This document shows positions 1 through 7,532 of a stretch of DNA of 12,516 nt, piece after piece. Each line of letters begins with the position of its first letter. The stretch's first letter is position 1. The notes beneath the pieces were generated by a model. That model made no database searches and was not told where the DNA came from. It worked only from the letters and a program-made list of their open reading frames with translations. Source of the stretch: an uncultured Marvinbryantia sp. (GTDB taxonomy: Bacteria; Bacillota; Clostridia; Lachnospirales; Lachnospiraceae); contig CAKRON010000072.1 in NCBI GenBank assembly GCA_934373455.1, positions 1 to 12,516 of the forward strand, given 5' to 3'. Made by a program: the position numbers and the translations under genes.

Positions 1-58
1 TGAGGATACTGTTCTTTACAACTTCCTCCTTTTTTGCCCAAAATGTAAGAGGGAGGAA

Positions 59-87
59 TTGATTGACCTAAAGCAATTTCATATAAC
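59..87 (+). promoter_or_regulatory. Predicted sigma-A promoter for the capA-like gene
   Basis: TTGATT at 59-64 and TATAAC at 82-87 are separated by exactly 17 bases, close to the sigma-A consensus. Transcription would begin near 94, leaving a leader of about 200 nt before the ATG at 295. The call rests only on consensus match and position; no other equally good pair was seen upstream of this gene. Confidence 0.5.
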
Positions 88-111
88 GTTATCGAAACAG
101 TCAGACGCTGA

Positions 112-236
112 GACGCAGAGCTGAACTTGATGTGAGATCGAGTTCGTTCTGCGTCATTTTGATTTACGCGAGAAACTCGCAAAGCGTGTTTCTCGTAGTT
201 TCATGAATCTGCAATATGTCGATTACAGAAGTAATC
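112..236 (+). promoter_or_regulatory. Hairpin-rich 5' leader, function unknown
   Basis: Three consecutive stem-loops lie between the predicted promoter and the capA-like start codon. Hairpin A pairs GACGCAGA (112-119) with TCTGCGTC (148-155) and continues with GAACTTGAT (123-131) against ATCGAGTTC (137-145). Hairpin B pairs CGAGAAAC (169-176) with GTTTCTCG (188-195), with an inner CGC/GCG stem and AAA loop. Hairpin C pairs GATTAC (221-226) with GTAATC (231-236). A short hairpin, GCGAG (168-172) with CTCGC (176-180), competes with B. No U-tract makes any of them a convincing terminator; A is followed only by ATTTTG. It could be a cis-regulatory leader or a separate small RNA. I do not recognise a known riboswitch class. 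Confidence 0.45.
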
Positions 237-294
237 AACGAGCTGTAATTTGAAATGGAAGAATAAGGAGAATTGGTCGTAGGAGGACAAAAGA

Positions 295-1581
295 ATGAAT
301 AATAAAATCAGTATCACCGCCCTGATGAGTTCCTTCAGACGGGCGTTTCATAATATTTGGAAAAGACTTACAGGGCAGGAGCGCCTGTATCGCATGGAGC
401 GCAGCCTGCAGAAAAAGATGCTGAAATGTGAGAACGAGAAACAGTGGGAGAAATTAAACCGATGCAGGAAAAAAATACGGCGGCAGAGACGTCGCATACA
501 AAAGCGGTGCAGGATTATTGCAGTTGTGGGAAGCATATTATTAGTGGCAGGAACGGTAAAATTTGGGATGGCGGCATTTAACGGAAATACAAAGAGTCAG
601 AAGAAAAAGCCTGATGACGGAAAGGAAGCTGTTATAGAATCTGAGACGGATACAGAGGGTGAACCAGCGGAGATTTTACTGTCATTTACCGGTGACTGTA
701 TTCTGGGAACCGACGAATATTTTGCATGGGATACTGGTTTGCCGGCTTATTATGATTTGTATGGTCCGGAGTATTTCCTGAAAAATGTGAGGAGTATTTT
801 TGAGGAGGACGATCTGACCATTATAAATATGGAAGGAACATTAACAAAAGAGACGACCCGTGTGGACAAGCAGTTTGCGTTTAAGGGGGATCTGGATTAC
901 GTGAAGATTTTGAGTTCATCGTCGGTAGAAGCAGCCAATGTGGCAAATAATCACAGTCATGATTATGGGGAAAAAAGCTTTCAGGATACGGTGCAGACAT
1001 TGGAAAAAAATGGAATCAAATCCTTTGGATATGATGATGTGGCAGTTCTGGAAGTAAAAGGTATACGCGTGGGAATGTTCGGAATCTATGAACTGGATGA
1101 TCATCTTGAGCGGATCCCACAGGTCAAACAGGACATTGCAAAACTAAAAGATCAGAATGTGGATATCATTGTTGCAGTATTCCACTGGAGTAATGAACTG
1201 GTAACGGTGCCGGATGAGAATCAGGTGACACTGGCACATCTTGCCATTGATGAAGGTGCGGATGTAGTAGTGGGACATCATCCTCATGTAGTACAGGGCA
1301 TTGATGAATATAAAGGGAAAATCATCGCGTACAGTCTCGGAAACTTTTGTTTTGGAGGCAACACACATCCTACGGAGATGGACACCTTTATTTTTCAACA
1401 GAAGTTTATTCTGGATGGAAAAAGAAATATCACGAGCAGCGAATATAAAGTTATTCCATGCCGGGTATCGTCCGAAACTACTTATAATAATTATCAGCCA
1501 ACACCACTGGTGTGTGAAGAAGCCAAAGAAACAATGGATAAAATAGAGGAACGCAGCCAGGAAATTAATAAAACATCTTGA
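295..1581 (+). CDS. CapA/PGA_cap-family metallophosphatase-like membrane protein
   Basis: The 428-residue protein has a very basic, probably coiled cytoplasmic N-terminus (about 28-73), one membrane segment (about 74-95), a charged linker, and an extracellular PGA_cap domain (about 126-390). Motifs of the calcineurin-like fold are visible: FTGDCILG (131-138), NMEGTLT (178-184), NVANNHSHDYG (215-225), FHWSNE (296-301), GHHPHVVQG (327-335) and YSLGNF (346-351). Family members include CapA/PgsA of poly-gamma-glutamate capsule synthesis, but most Clostridia paralogues lie outside capsule loci, and no capsule partner genes (capB, capC) are nearby, so a cell-envelope role is the safest statement. 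The start is set by AGGAGG at 281-286. A strong terminator follows, so the gene appears to be transcribed apart from the urease operon. Confidence 0.85.
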   Translation: MNNKISITALMSSFRRAFHNIWKRLTGQERLYRMERSLQKKMLKCENEKQWEKLNRCRKKIRRQRRRIQKRCRIIAVVGSILLVAGTVKFGMAAFNGNTKSQKKKPDDGKEAVIESETDTEGEPAEILLSFTGDCILGTDEYFAWDTGLPAYYDLYGPEYFLKNVRSIFEEDDLTIINMEGTLTKETTRVDKQFAFKGDLDYVKILSSSSVEAANVANNHSHDYGEKSFQDTVQTLEKNGIKSFGYDDVAVLEVKGIRVGMFGIYELDDHLERIPQVKQDIAKLKDQNVDIIVAVFHWSNELVTVPDENQVTLAHLAIDEGADVVVGHHPHVVQGIDEYKGKIIAYSLGNFCFGGNTHPTEMDTFIFQQKFILDGKRNITSSEYKVIPCRVSSETTYNNYQPTPLVCEEAKETMDKIEERSQEINKTS

Positions 1582-1630
1582 CCATCAAAGAAACACAAGC
1601 TATAATGCCCTATATAAAAATTTTCGTGCG

Positions 1631-1679
1631 AAGAGCAGACAACGGGGTCTGAAAGGATATCCCATTGTCTGCTCTTTTT
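1631..1679 (+). terminator. Intrinsic terminator after the capA-like gene
   Basis: A 12-bp stem (1631-1642 with 1665-1676) continues after one C-A mismatch with GGG/CCC (1644-1646 with 1661-1663), and a run of T (1675-1679) follows. It separates the capA-like transcript from ureA. The downstream arm lies only about 60 bases from ureA, next to its promoter region. Confidence 0.8.
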
Positions 1680-1704
1680 GCGTACTACGAGAATTTTTAC
1701 ATAT

Positions 1705-1710
1705 TACAAT
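1705..1710 (+). promoter_or_regulatory. Candidate -10 element of the urease operon
   Basis: TACAAT matches the -10 consensus at 5 of 6 positions and would give a short leader of about 20 nt before ureA. No good -35 lies at 16-18 bases: TTGCGT (1678-1683) is 21 bases away, and GTACTA is at the right distance but poor. The promoter may therefore depend on an activator, or a weak alternative (TTGTCT at 1665-1670 with GAGAAT at 1689-1694) may be used. Confidence 0.3.
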
Positions 1711-1736
1711 CCGCACAATTCGAGAGGAGGAATATT

Positions 1737-2039
1737 ATGAGACTGAATCCCAAAGAACAGGAAAAATTAATGCTTCATATGGCAGGGAATCTTGCCAAAG
1801 AGAGAAAGGAAAGAGGTCTGAAATTAAATTACGTGGAGGCACTTGCATATATCAGTTCAGAACTTTTGGAACTTGCAAGAGATGGAAAACAAGTGGTAGA
1901 GCTGATGCAGCTTGGAACGAAAATTCTTACAAAGGATGACGTAATGGATGGCGTGGCTGATATGATCGGTGAAGTCCAGGTAGAAGCAACATTCCCGGAT
2001 GGAACCAAACTTGTGACAGTTCATAATCCAATTCAGTAA
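1737..2039 (+). CDS. ureA: Urease gamma subunit
   Basis: This 100-residue protein is the smallest structural subunit of the nickel enzyme urease, which hydrolyses urea to ammonia and carbamate. It begins [14 protein letters not shown] and contains the conserved stretch [21 protein letters not shown] and the VHNPIQ ending typical of UreA. The length equals the usual family length. An in-frame ATG exists at 1665, but it lies inside the terminator stem. The ATG at 1737, preceded by GAGGAGG about seven bases upstream, is the correct start. First gene of the operon; ureB follows after 14 bases. Confidence 0.97.
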   Translation: MRLNPKEQEKLMLHMAGNLAKERKERGLKLNYVEALAYISSELLELARDGKQVVELMQLGTKILTKDDVMDGVADMIGEVQVEATFPDGTKLVTVHNPIQ

Positions 2040-2053
2040 GGAGGAAAATCAGC

Positions 2054-2413
2054 ATGAAGATCGGTGAAATTATGGCCGCAGATCGTGAGATCACACTTAA
2101 TGAAGGCAAGAAAACAGTGACAGTTACAGTGGCAAACAAAGGTGACAGACCTGTGCAGGTCGGTTCTCATTTTCACTTTTTTGAGGTAAATAAATGTCTT
2201 TCTTTTGACAGGAAAAAAGCCTATGGATATCATCTGGATATTCCTTCAGGAACTTCTGTAAGATTTGAACCGGGTGAAGAAAAAGAAGTTCAGCTCACAG
2301 AAATGGGTGGCAGACAGAGAGTATTCGGACTGAACGATCTCACCTGTGCACAGGCAACAGAAGATACAAAAGCGACATCGATGGAAACAGCAAAGTTAAA
2401 AGGATTTCTGTAA
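2054..2413 (+). CDS. ureB: Urease beta subunit
   Basis: The 119-residue product is the beta subunit that packs against UreC. Family hallmarks are the N-terminal MKIGEI, the [10 protein letters not shown] motif (37-46) and [10 protein letters not shown] (66-75). It is separate from ureA, as in most bacteria, rather than fused as in Helicobacter. The ribosome binding site AAGGAGGA overlaps the ureA stop codon, suggesting translational coupling. Length fits the Firmicute range. Confidence 0.97.
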   Translation: MKIGEIMAADREITLNEGKKTVTVTVANKGDRPVQVGSHFHFFEVNKCLSFDRKKAYGYHLDIPSGTSVRFEPGEEKEVQLTEMGGRQRVFGLNDLTCAQATEDTKATSMETAKLKGFL

Positions 2414-2425
2414 GGAGGGACAATC

Positions 2426-4147
2426 ATGAGTACAAAAATTTCTGGAAGCAAATATGCGGCAATGTATGGTCCAACTACAGGAGATAAGGTACGTCTGGCA
2501 GATACAAGCCTTGTGATAGAAGTAGAAAAAGATTATACAACCTATGGAGATGAAGTGAAATTTGGTGGAGGTAAGACGATCCGTGACGGTATGGGACAGG
2601 CTGTAAAAACTTGCAGCAAAGATGGTGATCTGGATCTGGTCATTACCAATGCCCTGATCGTAGATTCTACAGGAATCATTAAAGCAGATATTGGTATTAA
2701 AGATGGTAAGATCGCAGGAATCGGTAAAGCAGGAAATCCTGATATTATGGATGGTGTGACACCAGGAATGACGGTGGGGGCATCTACAGAAGCACTTGCA
2801 GGAGAAGGAATGATCGTAACAGCAGGTGGAATAGATACCCATATCCATTTCATCAGCCCACAGCAGATTGATTGTGCATTATACAGTGGTGTGACCACCA
2901 TGATTGGCGGTGGTACAGGTCCAGCAGACGGTACAAACGCAACGACATGTACACCTGGTCCATGGAATTTGAGAATGATGTTAAAGGCAGCGGAGGAATA
3001 TCCGATGAACCTTGGTTTTCTTGGAAAAGGCAACTGTTCTGACGAAGCTCCACTTATTGAACAGGTAAAAGCCGGAGCCATGGGACTGAAGATTCATGAG
3101 GACTGGGGAGCAACACCTGCAGTGATTAACCACTGTCTGAATGTAGCGGATGAATATGATGTACAGGTTGCCATCCATACAGATACATTAAATGAAGGCG
3201 GATGCGTAGAAGATACGCTGGCAGCTATCGGTGGCAGAACGATTCACACTTATCATACAGAAGGAGCCGGCGGTGGACATGCACCGGATATCATTCGCGC
3301 AGCAGCAGCACCGAATGTACTTCCATCTTCTACAAACCCGACAATGCCTTATACAGTAAATACCCTGGATGAACATCTTGATATGCTGATGGTTTGCCAC
3401 CATCTTGATAAGAGAATTCCGGAAGATGTGGCATTTGCAGATTCCAGAATCCGGCCGGAGACAATCGCAGCGGAAGATGTGCTTCATGACATGGGCATCT
3501 TCAGCATGATGAGTTCTGATTCCCAGGCTATGGGACGTGTCGGTGAGGTCATCACACGTACCTGGCAGACAGCAAGTAAGATGAAAGATGAGCGAGGTGC
3601 ACTTCCGGAAGATGCAGGACACGACAATGACAACTTCCGTGTAAAACGCTATATCGCAAAATATACTATCAACCCGGCAATCACACATGGTATTTCTCAG
3701 TATGTAGGTTCTGTGGAAGAAGGTAAATTTGCAGATCTTGTTCTTTGGAATCCGATATTCTTTGGTGCAAAACCGGATATCATTATCAAAGGTGGTATGA
3801 TTATTGCATCCAAGATGGGTGATGCAAATGCATCTATTCCGACTACACAGCCGGTTCTCTATCAGCCAATGTTTGCGGCACATGGAAAAGCTAAGAATGA
3901 AGCTTGCCTGACATTCGTATCTCAGGCAGCCATGGCAGAAAATGTGAAAGAAAAATATGGTCTTGACAAAACGGTTGTACCTGTAAAAGGCTGCAGAAAT
4001 ATCAGCAAAAAAGATATGGTATTTAATGACAGAACACCGGAATTAACAGTTGATCCGGAAACTTATAAAGTCACAGTTGACGGTAAAGAAATTACGTCCA
4101 AACCGGCAGAAAAACTTCCACTGACACAGCTGTATAGCCTGTTTTAA
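2426..4147 (+). CDS. ureC: Urease alpha (catalytic) subunit
   Basis: This 573-residue amidohydrolase carries the dinickel centre. By comparison with Klebsiella urease, the expected residues are all present: metal ligands H139 and H141 in DTHIHF, the lysine that becomes carbamylated, K222 in GLKIHEDWG, ligands H251 and H277, D365 in SSDSQAMGR, and the mobile-flap pair C324-H325 in MVCHHLD. The N-terminal motif [15 protein letters not shown] (13-27) is also typical. Length is standard (about 570). The GGAGGG ribosome binding site overlaps the ureB stop. Nothing suggests inactivation. Large open frames on the opposite strand are antisense shadows. Confidence 0.98.
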   Translation: MSTKISGSKYAAMYGPTTGDKVRLADTSLVIEVEKDYTTYGDEVKFGGGKTIRDGMGQAVKTCSKDGDLDLVITNALIVDSTGIIKADIGIKDGKIAGIGKAGNPDIMDGVTPGMTVGASTEALAGEGMIVTAGGIDTHIHFISPQQIDCALYSGVTTMIGGGTGPADGTNATTCTPGPWNLRMMLKAAEEYPMNLGFLGKGNCSDEAPLIEQVKAGAMGLKIHEDWGATPAVINHCLNVADEYDVQVAIHTDTLNEGGCVEDTLAAIGGRTIHTYHTEGAGGGHAPDIIRAAAAPNVLPSSTNPTMPYTVNTLDEHLDMLMVCHHLDKRIPEDVAFADSRIRPETIAAEDVLHDMGIFSMMSSDSQAMGRVGEVITRTWQTASKMKDERGALPEDAGHDNDNFRVKRYIAKYTINPAITHGISQYVGSVEEGKFADLVLWNPIFFGAKPDIIIKGGMIIASKMGDANASIPTTQPVLYQPMFAAHGKAKNEACLTFVSQAAMAENVKEKYGLDKTVVPVKGCRNISKKDMVFNDRTPELTVDPETYKVTVDGKEITSKPAEKLPLTQLYSLF

Positions 4148-4190
4148 GCAAAATTTTTAAAGTTTGAAAACAGGAGAGGAGAAAAGTATT

Positions 4191-4697
4191 ATGTTAGGAG
4201 TTTGTCTTTTATTTGTAGGAATTGTATTGATTAATAACGGTATGTGTTCTTTATATAATGTAGACGGAAAATCAACTGCAATCATGAACATTTTTACCGG
4301 AGGTCTTTCTTTATTTATTAACTTTGTCAATTTGGTGCAGGGTAATTATTATGCAGCAGGAACAGGATTGCTGTTTTGCTTTACGTATCTCTTTGTAGCA
4401 TTGAGTAAATTTCTGAAAGCGAGTCCGATTCCATTTGCATGGTTTTCTACTTTCGTAGCGATAAATGCATTGATTTTCGGTACGATTGAGGGATTTACAG
4501 GAAGCACTGCACTTGGAATTACTCCGGATATCCGTTGGGCAGGAATCTGGTATTTATGGGCAATTCTCTGGGGAACATCATTTGTAGAAGATATCTGTGG
4601 GAAGAAACTTGGAAAATTCGTTCCATATCTTCAGGTATTCGAAGGTATCGTAACAGCATGGATTCCAGGAGTGATGATGTTGCTTCAGATTTGGTAA
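4191..4697 (+). CDS. ureI: UreI/AmiS-family urea channel
   Basis: The 168-residue, strongly hydrophobic protein has about six membrane segments and matches the UreI/AmiS family, inner-membrane channels for urea or short amides. Recognisable features are the N-terminal segment with LINNGM, the LVQGNYYAAGTGLLF stretch, and the tryptophan-rich WAGIWYLWAILWG. Location inside the urease operon makes urea the likely substrate. No histidine occurs anywhere in the protein, unlike the pH-gated Helicobacter pylori UreI, so constitutive opening is likely (inference). An upstream in-frame ATG at 4164 overlaps the ribosome binding region; the start at 4191 follows GAGAGGAG with good spacing. The gene sits between ureC and ureE. 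Confidence 0.88.
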   Translation: MLGVCLLFVGIVLINNGMCSLYNVDGKSTAIMNIFTGGLSLFINFVNLVQGNYYAAGTGLLFCFTYLFVALSKFLKASPIPFAWFSTFVAINALIFGTIEGFTGSTALGITPDIRWAGIWYLWAILWGTSFVEDICGKKLGKFVPYLQVFEGIVTAWIPGVMMLLQIW

Positions 4698-4704
4698 ATA
4701 AAAA

Positions 4705-4731
4705 ATCTGATAAAAAATATGTTTATCAGAT
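4705..4731 (+). repeat. Intercistronic stem-loop between ureI and ureE
   Basis: A perfect 10-bp inverted repeat, ATCTGATAAA (4705-4714) with TTTATCAGAT (4722-4731), has a 7-base loop and starts seven bases after the ureI stop. It ends just before the GGAGG of ureE (4735-4739). There is no U-tract after it, so termination is unlikely; a role in mRNA processing, stability or ureE translation is possible but unproven. Confidence 0.6.
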
Positions 4732-4748
4732 ATTGGAGGTCAAATATA

Positions 4749-5225
4749 ATGCTGTGTGAACAGGTTTTAGGAAAGCTTCATGATTTTGATACTACAGGAA
4801 AAACAGTAGAATATGTAGATATCGAATGGCATGAAGCATTCAAGAAAATACATAAAAAAACGACAGACAAAGGAACAGAAGTAGGAATACGAATGGATGA
4901 TTCCATTCTTGCCAGAGGTCTGTATCAGGATGATGTGATCTATGCAGATGAAGAAAAAATGGTTGTGGTAAATACGCCTCCGTGCGAAGTAATTCGTGTC
5001 AGACTTACTCCTGGTCATGAGAAAATGTCAGCAAAAGTCTGCTATGAAATCGGAAACAGACATGCACCGCTTTTCTGGGGCAAGAACAACACATTTATTA
5101 CGATTTACAATGAGCCAATGTTTGTTATGCTGCAAAAAATCCATGGAGTAAAGGCAGAAAAAGAAATAATGAAGCTGGATTTTGATCAGAGAATTTCTGC
5201 AAGTATTCACAATCATCATCATTAA
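4749..5225 (+). CDS. ureE: Urease accessory protein, nickel metallochaperone
   Basis: The 158-residue protein is UreE, which binds nickel and hands it to the UreG/UreF/UreD complex for urease activation. The N-terminal domain spans about 1-75 and the metal-binding C-terminal domain about 76-148. H105 in the GNRHAP motif corresponds to the conserved interface histidine, and the tail HNHHH (154-158) is a short histidine-rich extension adding nickel capacity. The start at 4749 is fixed by GGAGG at 4735-4739; an earlier in-frame start at 4719 falls in the intercistronic stem-loop. Usual family length is about 150. Confidence 0.94.
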   Translation: MLCEQVLGKLHDFDTTGKTVEYVDIEWHEAFKKIHKKTTDKGTEVGIRMDDSILARGLYQDDVIYADEEKMVVVNTPPCEVIRVRLTPGHEKMSAKVCYEIGNRHAPLFWGKNNTFITIYNEPMFVMLQKIHGVKAEKEIMKLDFDQRISASIHNHHH

Positions 5226-5269
5226 GGCAAGAATGACGAGACATTTTTGCATCATTTTGGAGGTTCTTC

Positions 5270-5962
5270 ATGTCAGAAAAACAGTTTTATCTTCTACAGG
5301 TAAATGACGCGCTATTTCCAATAGGCGGTTATTCCCATTCACAGGGATTAGAGACATATATTCAACGCGGAATTGTCCATGATGTAGAGACAGCCAGAGA
5401 GTACATCACTCATAAAATCAAATGGAATCTGGAATATACAGAACTCCTGGCAGCCAGACTTGCTTACGAAGCTGCCAGGAAAAAGGATCTGCAGAAACTG
5501 CTGTATCTGGAAGAACTTCTGGAAGCTTCCAGGATTCCTATGGAACAAAGAGAAGCTGCCAGAAAAATGGGTTCCCGTTTTGCCAAAACCATTGAAAAAC
5601 TGGGACTTTCCATTAGTGAAACAGGTATTTTCAGAGAGTATCTGGATGCAAGAAAGGAAAAAGCAGTGAATCATTGCTGCATTTATGGGGTTTTCTGCGA
5701 AGAAATGCAAATTCCACTGGAGGAGGCACTGTCTCACTATCTTTACGCACAGACGTCTGCAATCGTAACCAATTGCGTAAAAACAATTCCCCTGAGTCAG
5801 ACTTCCGGACAGCAGCTTCTGAGTGGCTGTTATGGGGAATTTGAAGAAATATTAAAAGATGTCATGGACAGAAGTGAAGAGGATTTATGTCTTTCAGCCC
5901 CTGGTTTTGATATCAGAGGAATTCAGCATGAGAAGCTGTATTCCAGATTGTATATGTCATAG
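5270..5962 (+). CDS. ureF: Urease accessory protein UreF
   Basis: The 230-residue, mainly helical protein bridges UreD and UreG in the activation complex and is thought to act on the GTPase cycle of UreG. The family signature ALFPIGGYSHSQGLE (14-28) is intact, and the C-terminus ends in the usual HEKLYSRLY form. Length is normal. The ribosome binding site TTGGAGG (5257-5263) lies six bases before ATG. The 44-base gap after ureE holds nothing recognisable. Confidence 0.95.
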   Translation: MSEKQFYLLQVNDALFPIGGYSHSQGLETYIQRGIVHDVETAREYITHKIKWNLEYTELLAARLAYEAARKKDLQKLLYLEELLEASRIPMEQREAARKMGSRFAKTIEKLGLSISETGIFREYLDARKEKAVNHCCIYGVFCEEMQIPLEEALSHYLYAQTSAIVTNCVKTIPLSQTSGQQLLSGCYGEFEEILKDVMDRSEEDLCLSAPGFDIRGIQHEKLYSRLYMS

Positions 5963-6004
5963 CAGCGAATCTTGAACAAGAAACGAAGAAAAGAGGAAAT
6001 CAAT

Positions 6005-6613
6005 ATGTCATACGTAAAAATCGGAGTTGCCGGACCTGTGGGATCCGGAAAAACGGCACTTATTGAAGCATTATCAAGAAAGATGGCAGGCGACTACAGC
6101 ATCGGAGTCATTACAAATGATATTTACACAAAAGAAGATGCACAGTTTCTTGCAAAGAACAGTGTTCTTCCTGTAGAAAGAATTATCGGTGTAGAGACTG
6201 GCGGGTGCCCTCATACAGCTATTCGCGAAGATGCATCCATGAATCTGGAAGCTGTAGATGAGATGCTGGAACGTTTCCCTGATATTCAAATTCTTTTCAT
6301 CGAAAGTGGAGGAGATAATTTGTCTGCAACATTCAGTCCGGAGCTGGTAGATGCAACCATCTTTGTAATTGACGTAGCGGAGGGAGATAAGATCCCGCGT
6401 AAAGGAGGACCTGGAATTACACGTTCTGATATTCTGGTTATCAACAAGATTGATCTTGCTCCCTATGTAGGTGCAAGTCTTGAAGTAATGGAAAGAGACT
6501 CTAAGAAGATGCGTGGTGACAGACCATTTCTGTTCACAAATATTCGTGGAGATGAAAACGTAGATAATGTAGTAGAGTGGATTAAGAAGAACGTTCTCTT
6601 AGAAGGAATGTAA
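6005..6613 (+). CDS. ureG: Urease accessory GTPase UreG
   Basis: The 202-residue SIMIBI-class GTPase powers nickel delivery to urease. The P-loop GPVGSGKT is at 10-17, the metal-binding CPH motif at 68-70 within ETGGCPH, the [11 protein letters not shown] motif at 100-110, and the guanine-specificity motif NKID at 147-150. A frame-open TTG lies at 5972, but the added residues are unlike any UreG. The ATG at 6005, with GAGG eight bases upstream and the canonical [13 protein letters not shown] start, is preferred. No defects seen. Confidence 0.97.
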   Translation: MSYVKIGVAGPVGSGKTALIEALSRKMAGDYSIGVITNDIYTKEDAQFLAKNSVLPVERIIGVETGGCPHTAIREDASMNLEAVDEMLERFPDIQILFIESGGDNLSATFSPELVDATIFVIDVAEGDKIPRKGGPGITRSDILVINKIDLAPYVGASLEVMERDSKKMRGDRPFLFTNIRGDENVDNVVEWIKKNVLLEGM

Positions 6614-6625
6614 AGGAAAACGCTT

Positions 6626-7477
6626 ATGGATAACAAATTTGGAAAGACATCCCGCATCAGTGCCTGCGCAGCCTTAAAAGACGGCAAGACTATTCTGGAA
6701 GATCTGTCCTTTACAGCTCCCTATAAGATTATGATGCCTTTTGAAAAAGAAAATGGCGGCATTCAGATTATGCCGCTTTGCGCATCAGCCGGAATCATGG
6801 CAGGAGATGTCCAAGAATTTTTCTATCATGTAAAAGAAGGTGCAGACCTGGAAGTTTTGTCTCAGTCCTTTGAAAAAATTCATAAAATGGACGAAGGAGC
6901 AGCAACCAGGATCATCGAAGTACAGGTAGATAAAAATGCTGTACTGTACTATTATCCTCAGCCAGTTATTCCATTTGCCAAGTCAGCCTTTGACAGCAGA
7001 ATGATCATCCATTTGGAAGACGAAACTGCCCATTTATTTTTACTGGAAATCATTTCCTGTGGCCGAATCGCACACAATGAACGTTTCCGATATCGCAGAT
7101 TTTCTTCAAAAGTTCTGTTGTACAGAGATGGCAAACTCATCTACCGGGATCATACCTGCAACGAACCAGACAAAATGCCAATGGAAGGGATCGGGATGTA
7201 TGAAGGTTACACACATATGGCGAACTTATTTTTGTCTAAGATCTGTGATGAAAAGTGCAGCCCGGAATCAGAAACTGTAAAAGCAGCAGACTCGGTAAGG
7301 AATATAGAATTGCAGAGAAAAATTGGGGAGATTCTTGATGAAGAGCCAGAAATAGATGGTGGTGTTACCCGCCTCACAACAGGAGATCTTGCAATAAGGA
7401 TCTTCGGATACCGTGCTCAGAAATTGCAGCAGACAGCTGAAAGAATTAAGAAGTTATACGAAAAAGAACAGAAGTAA
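6626..7477 (+). CDS. ureD: Urease accessory protein UreD (UreH)
   Basis: The 283-residue protein binds apo-urease and, with UreF, forms the tunnel through which nickel passes from UreG. Conserved segments include MAGD (58-61) leading to EGADLEVLSQS, PQPVIPFAKSAF (111-122), SCGRIAHNERF (144-154) and EGYTHMANL (193-201). The AAAGG ribosome binding site overlaps the ureG stop. It is the last gene of the operon and is followed at once by a terminator. Confidence 0.93.
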   Translation: MDNKFGKTSRISACAALKDGKTILEDLSFTAPYKIMMPFEKENGGIQIMPLCASAGIMAGDVQEFFYHVKEGADLEVLSQSFEKIHKMDEGAATRIIEVQVDKNAVLYYYPQPVIPFAKSAFDSRMIIHLEDETAHLFLLEIISCGRIAHNERFRYRRFSSKVLLYRDGKLIYRDHTCNEPDKMPMEGIGMYEGYTHMANLFLSKICDEKCSPESETVKAADSVRNIELQRKIGEILDEEPEIDGGVTRLTTGDLAIRIFGYRAQKLQQTAERIKKLYEKEQK

Positions 7478-7513
7478 AAAAATGGAGTTGTGCAGTTAGC
7501 CAACTCCATTTTT
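7478..7513. terminator. Bidirectional terminator between convergent operons
   Basis: A perfect stem pairs ATGGAGTTG (7482-7490) with CAACTCCAT (7501-7509), flanked by an A-run (7476-7482) on one side and a T-run (7509-7513) on the other. It has the form of a terminator on both strands: for ureD on plus, and for the AraC-type gene ending at 7533 on minus. Confidence 0.9.
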
Positions 7514-7532
7514 AATCCGTTAGGAAAATAAT

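Noticed and set aside
24..58. TTCCTCC/GGAGGAA inverted repeat as a terminator of an upstream gene
   Set aside because: Short 7-bp stem, 21-base loop and no T-run after it; the match may be only a Shine-Dalgarno-like sequence facing its complement.
59..124. Possible 20-codon leader peptide from TTG at 59 after GGGAGGA
   Set aside because: It overlaps the -35 and -10 of the predicted promoter, so it would not be translated from that transcript; no recognisable composition.
3188..3883. Long open frame antisense to ureC (231 codons), rich in Cys and His
   Set aside because: It lies fully inside ureC, has no family-like motifs, and its composition is explained by the codon pattern of the sense gene. 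The same applies to the antisense frames at 2396-2848 and 2542-3081.
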